Positions 17,760 to 26,538 are shown, counted from the stretch's first letter. The stretch: DNA of 64,000 nucleotides from Clostridioides sp. ES-S-0054-01 (GCA_021561035.1 CP067346.1:589001-653000); one strand, 5' to 3'. Made by a program: numbers and translations. Notes: a model not told the origin generated them from the sequence alone.

Positions 17760-18908
17760 ATGAATAATGGATTTTACAAGTTGAATTCAGTGGTATTGGG
17801 CTTTGATATAAGGAATGATATTAACAAAATAAGATTTAATCATTACATAATGAGAAAGGAAAATGTGCAAAGACTTCAAGGGACTCTGCCAAGAGGACAA
17901 TTTTATATGACAGTTAGGAGAACTTCTACAGATTTACAACTTTCTATTTCTACTATAAGCAGGCTTGTAAAAGAGTTTTTGGATTTAGGGATAATAAGAT
18001 TGGTATCTAAGGGTGTAAAAGGTAATCGTTCTGTATACAGTTATGTAAGTATAGAACTTAATGGAAGTCTATTTGATGATGATAGGTGTATGGAACTTGA
18101 TTGTGTAGATAATGGTGATTGTGTTGACGGTAATGATATAGAAAGTGATTATGTAGGTAACGGCGATTGTCTTGACAGTAGTGATATAGAATTTTCTAGT
18201 ATTAACACTAACCAAAACTATATCAATGAATCTTTTGATGTAAGAAAATTAAAAGAAGAAAATTCTAATCCACAATCAGAGTCAATAAATCTTAATTTTA
18301 ATGATACACATAATGATATATATAAAAGAACTAATAATAATATGGAAAATAGTCAAAATAAAAAGGTTATGAAATTAAGCAATAGCAAGGTATACAGTGA
18401 TATAAGCGTTAAAAGTCAAAAGAATACTTTTAATGATACTCATGACATGCAAAAAAAGACTAAATGTGTAACAAAGAAAAAAGAGTCTTTAAATAAAATT
18501 AATAAAAAAAATATACAGCAAAGCATTATAAATATGCTAAACAAAAAATCAGGCAAGAATTTTAAAATCAATTCTCCAATAAGCATAAAACTTATCAATG
18601 AAAGGCTAAGGGAAGGTTATGTATTAGAAGATTTCTACAAAGTTATTGAGGTAAAAGTAGCTAAGTGGAAAGATACCATAATGGAAATGTATATAAGACC
18701 AGAAACCTTATTTAGTTATAAGTTTGAATCCTATGTAAATGAAAACATATCTATAAAAAGTCAAAGTAATGTTTACCAGTATAGAGAAGGCAACAATCGT
18801 GACAGTAGTAACTATATACATTCTGATTGTGCAACATATGATGATAGTGTCTGTGAGAGAAAAAAACATGAAAATGTAAGATACTGGAATCCAATATGTG
18901 AACTTTAA
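17760..18908 (+). CDS. DnaD-like replication protein with N-terminal winged helix
   Basis: A 382-residue protein. Residues about 35-95 form a winged helix (LPRGQFYMTVRRTSTDLQLS then SRLVKEFLDLGIIRLVSKG), the middle (100-225) is low-complexity and Asn/Asp rich, and residues about 245-320 match a DnaD/DnaB-type C-terminal domain (INMLNKKSGKNFK, KLINERLREGYVLEDFYKVI, then PETLFSYKFESYV). Such proteins load replicative helicases in phages and plasmids. The start at 17760 follows TGGGGGAAA. A DnaB-like helicase is the next gene, so the pair looks like a replication-initiation module. Confidence 0.8.
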   Translation: MNNGFYKLNSVVLGFDIRNDINKIRFNHYIMRKENVQRLQGTLPRGQFYMTVRRTSTDLQLSISTISRLVKEFLDLGIIRLVSKGVKGNRSVYSYVSIELNGSLFDDDRCMELDCVDNGDCVDGNDIESDYVGNGDCLDSSDIEFSSINTNQNYINESFDVRKLKEENSNPQSESINLNFNDTHNDIYKRTNNNMENSQNKKVMKLSNSKVYSDISVKSQKNTFNDTHDMQKKTKCVTKKKESLNKINKKNIQQSIINMLNKKSGKNFKINSPISIKLINERLREGYVLEDFYKVIEVKVAKWKDTIMEMYIRPETLFSYKFESYVNENISIKSQSNVYQYREGNNRDSSNYIHSDCATYDDSVCERKKHENVRYWNPICEL

Positions 18909-18989
18909 TCAGTCCAAAGATGTATTCAAAATAAATAAGACATTCATAGTAGACAATGTATTATAACTAACAATTATTCATAGCGAATA

Positions 18990-19460
18990 TTGTGTCATAA
19001 TGGATAGTGTATTTATAACTAGTAGTATATCAAATTGTATCATAATGAATAGTGTATTTATAACTAGTAGTATATCAAATTGTATCATAATGAATAGTGT
19101 ATTTATAACTAGTAGTATATTAAATTGTATCATACATGGATAGTGTATTTATAACTAGTAGTATATTAAATAGTGTCATAATGAATAATGTATTTATAAC
19201 TAGTATTATATTAAATTATGTCATAATAAATAGTGTATTTATAACTAGTAGTATATTAAATAGTGTCATAATGGATAGTGTATTTATAACTAGTAGTATA
19301 TCAAATAGTGTCATAATGAATAATGTATTTATAACTAGTAGCATATTAAGAAGAATAATATATACACAATAACTAATGTATCATAATAAATAGCGTATTC
19401 ATGACTAGTAGTGTATCATAACTAAATAATGTATTTATAACTGATAACGTATTTAAAAAT
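18990..19460. repeat. Array of about nine 45-bp tandem repeats
   Basis: ATTTATAACTAGTAGTATAT recurs every 45 bases (19011, 19056, 19101, 19147, 19192, 19237, 19282, 19327), with one 46-base step and decay after 19345. Each unit also carries GTCATAATGAATAGTGT. Because 45 is a multiple of three the array gives an artefactual open frame with a 15-residue period. It lies between the DnaD-like and DnaB-like genes, a position where iteron-like elements would be found; no function is shown. Confidence 0.9.
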
Positions 19461-19501
19461 CAAAATATAAAAACTTATTGAGGAAAGAGAGATTAATTTA
19501 T

Positions 19502-20803
19502 ATGGTTAAATCAAAAGATGTTGAAATAGAACAATCTATTTTAGGTACAATTCTTTTAGACGATAAATTAAGCTATAAGCTAGATGAGTTAAATGAAAAC
19601 ATGTTTATGACTCCTATGTGTATTGAGATATTTAAAATTATGAAAGAACTTAAAAAAGAAAACATAGTGATTGATGTAGCCACTGTGAAATCAAAGATAG
19701 ATAAAAAATCTCTAGCAATAAAAACTAGTGACTTAACTAGCATAATCACTTGGGGTAGAACTTTTGGGATTGATAGTCACATTAAAATCTTAAAAGAAAA
19801 CCTAGCTAGAAGAAGTATAAATCAAAGCTGTCAAAGACTTTTACAAAGTCTAAATCTTGGAGAAAATATAGATACTTGTATTTACAAATTTGAAAGTAAT
19901 ATAAAAGAAATTTTGGATAAGGATACCTATGAAAATGATGATGTACATAGTATAGCAGAAAAGGTCCTCGATTTTTTAGAAAACAAAAAAGAGGTTGGAT
20001 TTAAATTTGGTATAAAATTACTTGATACGACTATAGGGGGGCTTTTTAAAGGGGAGCTAACTACAATAGCAGCTAAATCAGGGGTTGGAAAAACTGCTTT
20101 GGCACTTCAAATAATGTTAAATTCATTTAAGCAAGGTAAAAAGACTTTATTTATAAGTAGAGAGATGACCAGCGAGCAAGTATTTATGAGAAATATATGT
20201 AGAGTAACTGGTGTAAGTACAAGGGATATGAAATCTAAAGAGATAAATGAAAATGATTGGAAACTTATTGTAAATGCAATAGGTGATTTAAGTGAGAATA
20301 ACTTAATTTATATTAACGATAAGATAGATACAATTAGTGCAATTAGAAAGAGGATAAGACAGGTAAAGCCAGATTTATTAATAGTGGATTATGTGCAACT
20401 CCTTACATCACAGAAAAGCATGGATAAAAGAGAAAGGGAGGTAGCTACTTTTTCAAGAGAACTTAAAAATATGACTTTAGATTTTAATATACCCGTAATT
20501 CAATTAAGTCAGTTAAATGATGAAATGAAAGATTCAAGACCTTATGGAGATAGACCTATGAGGGATAGCAAAGCCATCTACCACGATAGCAACAATGTGG
20601 TTTATATACATCAATTAAAGGGGAGTGATTATGAAGAAGCAGTAAAAGATATAGGAGAAAGTGAGGAAGCAGTTAGAGAAGCAGAGTACAGGGGGATTAA
20701 GATAGTTGATTTAATAGTTGCGAAGTGTAGAGATGGACAGACTAGGCATAAGCATTTTTGTTACTTTGGGGATAAGTTACATTTTCAAGAGCTAAATTAT
20801 TAG
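19502..20803 (+). CDS. DnaB-like replicative helicase
   Basis: A 433-residue protein with the two DnaB domains. The N-terminal helical domain (EQSILGTILLDDKLSYKLDE) is followed by the RecA-like ATPase: Walker A KSGVGKTALA near residue 200, Walker B LLIVDYVQLL, and downstream VIQLSQLND and an RDSKAIYHDSNNVVYIHQL-type segment. Length is close to chromosomal DnaB (about 440), but it is divergent, more like phage or plasmid copies. ATG at 19502 is preferred to TTG at 19478. It is the helicase partner of the DnaD-like protein upstream. Confidence 0.9.
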   Translation: MVKSKDVEIEQSILGTILLDDKLSYKLDELNENMFMTPMCIEIFKIMKELKKENIVIDVATVKSKIDKKSLAIKTSDLTSIITWGRTFGIDSHIKILKENLARRSINQSCQRLLQSLNLGENIDTCIYKFESNIKEILDKDTYENDDVHSIAEKVLDFLENKKEVGFKFGIKLLDTTIGGLFKGELTTIAAKSGVGKTALALQIMLNSFKQGKKTLFISREMTSEQVFMRNICRVTGVSTRDMKSKEINENDWKLIVNAIGDLSENNLIYINDKIDTISAIRKRIRQVKPDLLIVDYVQLLTSQKSMDKREREVATFSRELKNMTLDFNIPVIQLSQLNDEMKDSRPYGDRPMRDSKAIYHDSNNVVYIHQLKGSDYEEAVKDIGESEEAVREAEYRGIKIVDLIVAKCRDGQTRHKHFCYFGDKLHFQELNY

Positions 20804-20878
20804 GTCAATAGGATAGCGATAACAAGTTTATTAAAAGTCAAGTAATAGCAAATATAGTATAAAATATGAGGTGAAGAT

Positions 20879-21154
20879 ATGTTAGATTTAGAAAAAGTAA
20901 TAGAATTACTTGAAGAACACAATATACAAGTGAGTATTCCAAAAGAGTTGCATAAGTATAGTTTGTTGGAGTATCTTGAGTTGTGCCAACAAAGTGGGGG
21001 AACATATTTTTATATTAAGACAGTGGAGGGTGCTTTAAAAGAGGCTAGAAATGAGCTTATAATTAAATTATTTAATGGAAAAAATTATACAGAATTGGCA
21101 AGAATGTTTGATATGAGTGTTATTAATGTCAGGTACATTGTTAGAAAAAAATAG
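20879..21154 (+). CDS. Mor-type transcription activator-like protein, second copy
   Basis: A 91-residue protein. After an N-terminal helix (MLDLEKVIELLEEHNIQVSI) it has QQSGGTYFYIKTVEGALKEA and LFNGKNYTELARMFDMS, the same two blocks seen in the protein at 17052, so the two are paralogues of the Mor family. RBS GAGGTGAAG. It follows the DnaB-like gene by 75 bases and probably belongs to the same module. Confidence 0.75.
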   Translation: MLDLEKVIELLEEHNIQVSIPKELHKYSLLEYLELCQQSGGTYFYIKTVEGALKEARNELIIKLFNGKNYTELARMFDMSVINVRYIVRKK

Positions 21155-21233
21155 ATATATTGTGATTAAGTCACAGATAAAAAATAAATGCCATGATATA
21201 ATTCTTATAGATTAATAATATAGGGAGGTTATT

Positions 21234-21464
21234 ATGTCTAATAAAAAAAAGAGATATGCAAATATTTTAGAAAATGAGTGCGTAGCTTGTGGAAGCTGTA
21301 TAAAGGCATGTCCAAGAGGTGCTATTTCAGTTCCATGTGGTATTAGTGCAAAAGTTGATATAGACCTATGTGTTGGATGTGGTATTTGTGAAAAGATATG
21401 TCCGGCATCTGTGATTGAGATTAGAACAATATTAAATGAGGAAGAAGGTAAGTGTCATGAATAA
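21234..21464 (+). CDS. 2[4Fe-4S] ferredoxin-type protein
   Basis: A 76-residue protein with two classic cluster motifs: CVACGSCIKACPRGA and CVGCGICEKICPASV. RBS AGGGAGG. Its last codons overlap the next gene by 8 bases (ATGAATAA), indicating coupling to the membrane Fe-S protein. It likely passes electrons to or from that protein. Confidence 0.92.
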   Translation: MSNKKKRYANILENECVACGSCIKACPRGAISVPCGISAKVDIDLCVGCGICEKICPASVIEIRTILNEEEGKCHE

Positions 21465-22041
21465 TAAAAAACATTGGTATGACTATTTATGGATTTTTTC
21501 TTCAATATATTTGATATTGGGATTTGTAAATATTATTTTCGCTTGGATTGGATTAATTTGTTTCTTTGTGCCGCTAATTATTTCCATTGTTAAGGGAAAT
21601 AAAGCGTACTGCAATAAGTATTGTGGAAGAGGGCAACTGTTTAATTTGCTTGGAAATAAATTAAAGCTATCAAGAAATAAAGATATTCCTAAATTTATTA
21701 GAAGTAAGTGGTTTAGATATGGTTTTTTGACATTTTTTATGGTGATGTTTGGCAACATGCTTTTTTCAACTTATTTGGTGTTTGAAGGGAGTAGAAGCTT
21801 TAAAGAGGTAGTGACTTTGTTGTGGACTATAAAAATGCCTTGGCAATGGGCGTATCATGGGACTTTAGTTTCTCCGTGGGTGGTACAATTTGCATTTGGT
21901 TTTTATAGTGTTATGCTTACATCTACTGTTCTTGGATTGATTACTATGATATTATTTAAGCCTCGTTCATGGTGCGTTTATTGTCCTATGGGTACTATGA
22001 CCCAGATGATATGTAAGGCAAAGTGTAAGTCATCTTTATAG
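21457..22041 (+). CDS. 4Fe-4S binding membrane protein, NapH/YccM-like
   Basis: A 194-residue protein with about four membrane helices. Cysteine pairs occur in YCNKYCGRGQLF and at the C-terminus WCVYCPMGTMTQ...CKAKC, as in polyferredoxin-type membrane proteins (NapH, YccM). The start at 21457 is preceded by GGAAGAAGGTAAG and overlaps the ferredoxin. The pair probably forms a small electron-transfer unit. A divergent Crp/Fnr regulator follows convergently; a link to nitrosative or redox stress is possible but inferred. Confidence 0.8.
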   Translation: MNNKKHWYDYLWIFSSIYLILGFVNIIFAWIGLICFFVPLIISIVKGNKAYCNKYCGRGQLFNLLGNKLKLSRNKDIPKFIRSKWFRYGFLTFFMVMFGNMLFSTYLVFEGSRSFKEVVTLLWTIKMPWQWAYHGTLVSPWVVQFAFGFYSVMLTSTVLGLITMILFKPRSWCVYCPMGTMTQMICKAKCKSSL

Positions 22042-22123
22042 AAAGAGTTTATGTTAAGACTTCTAAGAATTTATGATTTCAGTAATATTTTTTTGTCAGT
22101 AAATACTAATAATAAAATTTTGT

Positions 22124-22167
22124 GGAGCTATCACAGAACAAATTTAATTTGCTCCTGCGATAGCTCC
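22124..22167. terminator. Convergent terminator hairpin
   Basis: GGAGCTATCACAG and CTGCGATAGCTCC pair with one mismatch around a loop that itself has CAAATT/AATTTG pairing. It lies between the converging Fe-S and Crp genes and probably serves both, although the U-runs are weak. Confidence 0.6.
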
Positions 22168-22845
22168 CTATAATGTCAAAGAACGAAGTTTATTTTTATC
22201 CAATACTTTTATTCCACCACGAGATAAAGATACAATACTTTCACTAGCAAAATATTTTAACATCCTAGATACAACTTCTCTGGCACTACCCATATACTTA
22301 GCAATTTGCTCATGAGTTAGATTTATAGTGTTATTATCGTTTCTAGTTATCTCATCAATTAAAAAAGATGCCAAACGCTTATCAAAACTCATAAAGAGAA
22401 TTTGTTGCATAGCCCACATAACATCAGAAAAACGTTCAGTAGCTAATTTATATGAGAATAACTCTGCATGAATATTTTCTGTAGATAATTTTGAAAAAAC
22501 AGAGGAACTAATCTGTATAATTTCGCAGTCTGTTTCAGCATCTACATATACATCAAAAGTTATTGTTTTTAGAATACATGAAGCTGATAAAATACATACA
22601 TCACCATTATCAAGACGGAAGAGTGTAACCTCACGACCTTCATCTGAAAGTATGTATGTACGTATTGTTCCAGACTTTATAATTAAAACACCAATACAGT
22701 CACTGTCTCCACAATGTATGGGATTTCCTTTTTTATAGTGGGAGATGTTTGCTGAAGTAATTAACAACTCTTTTTGTAAGTCAGTGAGTTTATCCCAAAA
22801 CGGCAAACTGTGTGTAAGTATATCAATATCATTTTGTGAAATCAT
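22168..22845 (-). CDS. Crp/Fnr-family transcriptional regulator
   Basis: A 225-residue protein: cyclic-nucleotide-binding-like beta-roll at about residues 30-120 (GVLIIKSGTIRTYILSDEGRE) and a C-terminal HTH (LTHEQIAKYMGSAREVVSRMLKYF). It has an HC pair at the start of the beta-roll (NPIHCGDSDC) but no four-Cys FNR cluster motif. RBS AAGGAG. Members of this group in clostridia often respond to NO or redox and control hcp-like or Fe-S genes. Its neighbours are two Fe-S proteins, which fits such a role by inference. Confidence 0.9.
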   Translation of the reverse strand: MISQNDIDILTHSLPFWDKLTDLQKELLITSANISHYKKGNPIHCGDSDCIGVLIIKSGTIRTYILSDEGREVTLFRLDNGDVCILSASCILKTITFDVYVDAETDCEIIQISSSVFSKLSTENIHAELFSYKLATERFSDVMWAMQQILFMSFDKRLASFLIDEITRNDNNTINLTHEQIAKYMGSAREVVSRMLKYFASESIVSLSRGGIKVLDKNKLRSLTL

Positions 22846-23177
22846 GTAATGACTCCTTTCTTAAAATATTATAATCCCATGATACAAGTGAATAGATAAA
22901 ATGACAAGTAGTTTATTAGTAGGATTATTTAAGTGGATATTAATAGTATGATTTGTGTAGAAAAAATATGATAATATCTCTATTCTTGCCTATTAATTAG
23001 TAAATTATATAAATGGGTGAGTAGCTTACCTATAATAATATAATTATGGAATACTGTTACTATATAGAGTAAGAAATATATAAATTTAGGTATATATAGT
23101 AAGCAAAAAGGACTATATGATAATTTAATGTTTGATACAGCTAGCCAATAAATATTCTTTTAGATTTTGATGCTGTT

Positions 23178-23258
23178 ATGGTAAATTTAAATAGTATTAC
23201 ACCAGAAAAACAGAAATTATGTCTAAAAAACATTGAAGAAAAATTAAGGTTTGGATAA
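23178..23258 (+). other. Possible small ORF or remnant
   Basis: MVNLNSITPEKQKLCL... (26 codons, then TAA) is open, also upstream as ILLDFDAV, but has no RBS. It may be the tail of a decayed gene. The rest of 22860-23275 is AT-rich and holds the promoters of the flanking genes, but I can assign none. Confidence 0.25.
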
Positions 23259-23275
23259 AGTGAGGAGAAGAACTT

Positions 23276-23719
23276 ATGATAGAAATAAAAACTATAGAAA
23301 TAAATAAAAAAGGTCAGATTGACCTTTTGATGTTAGCAGACCCATGTGAAGAAATGATTGATAAATATCTTGATAAAGGTACTATGTACGCTTTGTATGA
23401 TAATGAAGAACTTACTTGTATAGCAGTAGTAAATGAGATTTCCAAAGAAATATGTGAGTTAAAAAACATTGCTACATATGAGCATTTTCAAAATATGGGT
23501 TATGCATCAAAGATGATTTATCATCTTTTAGATATTTATAGTAAAAAATATTCATCAATAGTTGTTGGTACAGCTGAAAGTGGAGTTCCATTTTATGAGA
23601 AGTTTGGATTTGTTTATTCGCATAAAATCAAAAACTTTTTTGTAGATAATTACCCAGAACCAATCTTTGAGGAAGAATTACAATGTGTTGATATGCTGTA
23701 TTTATCGTATAGCTTTTAG
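23276..23719 (+). CDS. GNAT-family N-acetyltransferase
   Basis: A 147-residue protein with the GNAT acetyl-CoA-binding pattern: CELKNIATYEHFQNMGYASKMI (motif A, with QNMGYAS in place of QxxGxG/A) and VPFYEKFGFVYSHKI (motif B). RBS GTGAGGAG, 7 bases before the ATG. It is a single gene; substrate unknown. Confidence 0.9.
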   Translation: MIEIKTIEINKKGQIDLLMLADPCEEMIDKYLDKGTMYALYDNEELTCIAVVNEISKEICELKNIATYEHFQNMGYASKMIYHLLDIYSKKYSSIVVGTAESGVPFYEKFGFVYSHKIKNFFVDNYPEPIFEEELQCVDMLYLSYSF

Positions 23720-23890
23720 GTAGGATAATATTTTTAGGCAGATATAATTAATTTATTCATATAATTATTTGGATTATAATTCATAACTTATGTATAATAA
23801 GAGTATAACTTATTTAGAAGATGTTATATTGTTTTAAATTCAAATAAGATATATAATAATTTGTTTAGTTTGAATTTTGGAGGGGTAATT

Positions 23891-24061
23891 ATGGATTCAA
23901 ATAATAATGCTATAAAGTCAACTGTTAAAAAGGGTATTTCTTTTGGCTCTTGTTTAGCAATGATTATTTCTTATACTGCATGGAAATCTATCCCATGGGC
24001 TATTTTTCACGGCTTAATGAGTTGGATATATGTACTTTATTATTGGGTTAAATATGTGTAG
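23891..24061 (+). CDS. Small membrane protein
   Basis: 56 residues, MDSNNNAIKSTVKKGISFGS..., with a hydrophobic C-terminal two thirds (AMIISYTAWKSIPWAIFHGL and WIYVLYYWVKYV). A strong RBS (GGAGGGG) five bases before ATG 23891 supports it over an in-frame ATG at 23861. The pattern resembles short holin-like or stress-induced membrane peptides seen in clostridia; I cannot name a family with certainty. Followed by a terminator. Confidence 0.75.
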   Translation: MDSNNNAIKSTVKKGISFGSCLAMIISYTAWKSIPWAIFHGLMSWIYVLYYWVKYV

Positions 24062-24119
24062 ATTAAAATAATAAATAAGTATGTAATATTGCGAAGTATA
24101 AGAAACCAAATGTAATGGG

Positions 24120-24162
24120 GTGTCTCAAAATGAACTTTTTAGTTTATGGGACACTCTTTTTT
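24120..24162 (+). terminator. Terminator hairpin, second copy of the dispersed repeat
   Basis: GTGTCTCA and TGGGACAC enclose AAATGAACTTTTTAGTTTA and are followed by TCTTTTTT. It is nearly the same sequence as the minus-strand element at 12331-12373. It ends the small membrane gene. Confidence 0.8.
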
Positions 24163-24214
24163 ATATGAGATAAAATATATTTTTATCACTTAAACAATGA
24201 AAAAGAGGATTATT

Positions 24215-24567
24215 TGTACTGAGACCTAAAAGTTGGCTTTATACAGGAATGGAATTTTCATTCCTGTTTTTTTACTTTGTGTAATTTTAGATTCATATTC
24301 AAATCTATATTTAACAGGGCTACGCTAATTTAATTTTTCTTTAATTATTTTGTTATTATAATAGTAAATATATTCTGTTATAGCTTTCTCTAATTCGTTG
24401 AAACTTTTATATGTTTTTCTATAATACATTTCTTGCTTCATTATTCCAAAGAAATTTTCCATAGGAGAATTATCAAGGCATGTACCCTTATGAGGCATAA
24501 TTATGAAGTCAGAAGAATTTTTACATGATTTATCAGGCAATGCAAATGGATAGAGATGTTGTATCAT
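24215..24567 (-). mobile_element. IS3-family (IS150-like) remnant
   Basis: TGTACTGAGACCTAAAAGTT at 24215 resembles the terminal inverted repeat of IS150-group elements. Next, on the minus strand, the last 70 or so codons of an orfB integrase are intact (24325 to about 24545): IMPHKGTCLDNSPMENFFG with the final D and E of the DDE domain, then MKQEMYYRKTYKSFNELEKA and YIYYYNN. The rest of the element is missing and the frame runs into unrelated DNA. A short terminator, CAGGAATG/CATTCCTG plus T7, lies inside at 24244-24273. Confidence 0.8.
24244..24273 (+). terminator. Terminator inside the IS3 remnant
   Basis: Perfect 8-bp stem CAGGAATG/CATTCCTG with a 7-base loop and seven T. It may protect the element from read-through or belong to a lost upstream gene. 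Confidence 0.65.
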
Positions 24568-24764
24568 TAAATACTGAAGGAGCTACAATAGAAAATATTA
24601 GATTTGGTAATCATTATGCTCAATACGTTGAAAAAGGGAATACACAACAATTATTATGTGATGATAAAAATAACATATACATATTGTCTAAAGAACTAGC
24701 AACGAAAAAAATAACAAAAAAAGATAAAATAGAATTTATTAAAATTACAGAAAATGTTAGATAA
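24540..24764 (+). pseudogene. 3' fragment of an unidentified gene
   Basis: About 74 codons open to TAA at 24762-24764 (MDRDVVSLNTEGATIENIRF, then NHYAQYVEKGNTQQ and a Lys-rich end). The nominal start lies in IS-derived sequence and has no RBS, so this is probably the tail of a gene cut by the IS3 event. A further short open piece (MAIVSAGNESKTL...) follows to 24840. I recognise no family. Confidence 0.4.
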
Positions 24765-24871
24765 AAAGAGCTATGGCAATAGTTTCTGCTGGGAATGAAT
24801 CTAAAACGTTAATAAGTACATCACAAAAAACTAGTGTTTAAATCAATTTTAGAAAAGATAAGAAATTCATA

Positions 24872-24912
24872 AAAGGGTATATATCAAATTTTTATTTTGA
24901 TATATACCCTTT
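24872..24912. terminator. Bidirectional terminator
   Basis: AAAGGGTATATATCAAA and TTTGATATATACCCTTT are perfect 17-bp arms with a 7-base loop and A/T-rich flanks on both sides. It lies between the plus-strand gene fragment and the minus-strand HipA-like pair. Confidence 0.85.
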
Positions 24913-25052
24913 GTTTATTGGCTTGAAAACGTTCAGATAGATATTCTATTTATCTACTAAATTTATCTTCATATTTAGATATAACTTCTTCAAATTTATT
25001 AAGAAATTCATCTGATAAAATCTCACTAGTTGGTAATAAAAATGTTGTTAGA

Positions 25053-25619
25053 TTAATAAAAGTTTATATATTTTCTTTTTTCAAGATAATTAGGATATTT
25101 TTCTATAGGGAAAGGAGATTTATATTTAGGTTCTTTTCCATTTAATGCACAATATCTTATATTAAAGTCTTTATAATCAAGACTATTATCTTTTGTAATC
25201 CAAAAATAATCCTCTATACTCATTGCTAGATTTGTTCTACATATATCCCACTCATCATAATGGTTAAGTTTCAATTCTTTCAAAATAGAATTAACTTCAG
25301 GTCTACATTCTTGGATAGTTCTCTCACTTATCCAAATCCTTATAAATTCATCCCACATATCGTCAGTTATATCCTCAATATTTTTTAATCTTGTTATAGG
25401 GAAAGGTTCTATTCCTTTATAATCTTTATTGGGTTTAAATACAAATTTATCTTTTATAAAATTATAGATAATAGTCCCTGTAGTTGCATTTTTATATTTT
25501 AAAAAATAAGAATCATAAGGAGAAGAAGGTCCTATAATTTTACTTGGAGAAGCTTTTATATATTTTATTTTTCTATTATTATCACTATTAGGCTCTATCA
25601 TCATATCTAAATTATTCAT
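25053..25619 (-). CDS. Partner protein of the HipA-like kinase
   Basis: A 188-residue protein of unknown family, starting MNNLDMMIEPNSDN. It overlaps the end of the HipA-like gene by 8 bases (ATGAATAA) with RBS AAAGAGGTG, so the two are coupled. Recognisable blocks are ASPSKIIGPSSPYDSYFL near the N-terminus, a GIEPFPITRL segment and a C-terminal FPIEKYPNYLEK. The same C-terminal block reappears at the HipA remnant at 59786, so this pairing is a conserved unit. It may be the antitoxin or a companion domain; that is inference. Confidence 0.7.
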   Translation of the reverse strand: MNNLDMMIEPNSDNNRKIKYIKASPSKIIGPSSPYDSYFLKYKNATTGTIIYNFIKDKFVFKPNKDYKGIEPFPITRLKNIEDITDDMWDEFIRIWISERTIQECRPEVNSILKELKLNHYDEWDICRTNLAMSIEDYFWITKDNSLDYKDFNIRYCALNGKEPKYKSPFPIEKYPNYLEKRKYINFY

Positions 25620-26403
25620 ATAAAACACCTCTTTCTATTAAATATTCTATCCTCAATTTTAATAAATATTTAATACAATTGATTCTATGTGGTTTTAATA
25701 AATCCCTATAATTGTCAACAATTTTCAATAGTTCAGATAAATTAACTTTTATGTGAATATCAGACACTAATTTTATTTGTTCATAATGTGAATTTTTAAA
25801 AGGTTTACAGTCATCGACAAGTTCTAAGTCTTCAGGCGTATCTAACTGTAGTTCTTCATCGCTTTTATCACCATAAAGTGAAAAACCATGGTCAAATAGT
25901 GGAGCGAAAGTTAAATTTTTAGACTCATCTTCCAACATCCCAAAATTTCTAAGGTGTCTATCTATATTGTTTATTATAAAATCTACTATTATCATAGTAT
26001 CTAACTCTTTTTTATTTATATTAAGCTCCTTGATTAAATAGATATATAAGTCAATGTCACTATTACCAACAAATTCTCGCATAGTAATATACCTAGAATC
26101 TTTTGCAAAGTCATAAGAATAGCATACATCGAAAATTTTATCATTTTTTTCTAATTTAGTGTAGTAATATCTAACATGGTTTATACCTAAATTGTGCAAT
26201 ATATCTGATACTAAAGCTTCTGTAATAGGTTGTATATCACTATATGTATTTCTATATCTGAGACCGGTTTTTATATATATTAATTGATTATTAAGTATTG
26301 CAGTCCATTTGTATAACATACCCTTTGATGATGAATTTGCACCAAATGTACCATAGATGTCAAACTTTTTATTATCGATACTCAATAGTGTATATTTTTC
26401 CAT
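25612..26403 (-). CDS. HipA-like kinase domain protein
   Basis: A 263-residue protein, shorter than HipA (about 440), corresponding to the HipA C-terminal kinase lobe: catalytic DFIINNIDRHLRNFG at residues 141-155 (Asp148, Asn153) and metal-binding APLFDHG with Asp171. An N-terminal GANSSSKGMLYKWTA region resembles the glycine-rich P-loop. RBS AAAGGGTT. HipA proteins are Ser/Thr kinases acting as toxins in HipAB modules. No HipB-like HTH gene is adjacent; the downstream coupled gene is the only candidate partner. Confidence 0.8.
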   Translation of the reverse strand: MEKYTLLSIDNKKFDIYGTFGANSSSKGMLYKWTAILNNQLIYIKTGLRYRNTYSDIQPITEALVSDILHNLGINHVRYYYTKLEKNDKIFDVCYSYDFAKDSRYITMREFVGNSDIDLYIYLIKELNINKKELDTMIIVDFIINNIDRHLRNFGMLEDESKNLTFAPLFDHGFSLYGDKSDEELQLDTPEDLELVDDCKPFKNSHYEQIKLVSDIHIKVNLSELLKIVDNYRDLLKPHRINCIKYLLKLRIEYLIERGVLYE

Positions 26404-26538
26404 AAGATAACCCTTTCTAGTATTAAAAGTATTTATTTTATTTTAACATAGAATTAAGTATGATTGCTTTCTAAAATAAAAAAGAGAAAATCTTAATTTA
26501 AAATTGTAGAATGGCTCTCTTATCTGATTATTTAATCT

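Noticed and set aside
19136-19372. 78-residue repetitive protein
   Set aside because: Produced by the 45-bp repeat array; no RBS and frame depends on unit length only. Kept as a low-interest finding.
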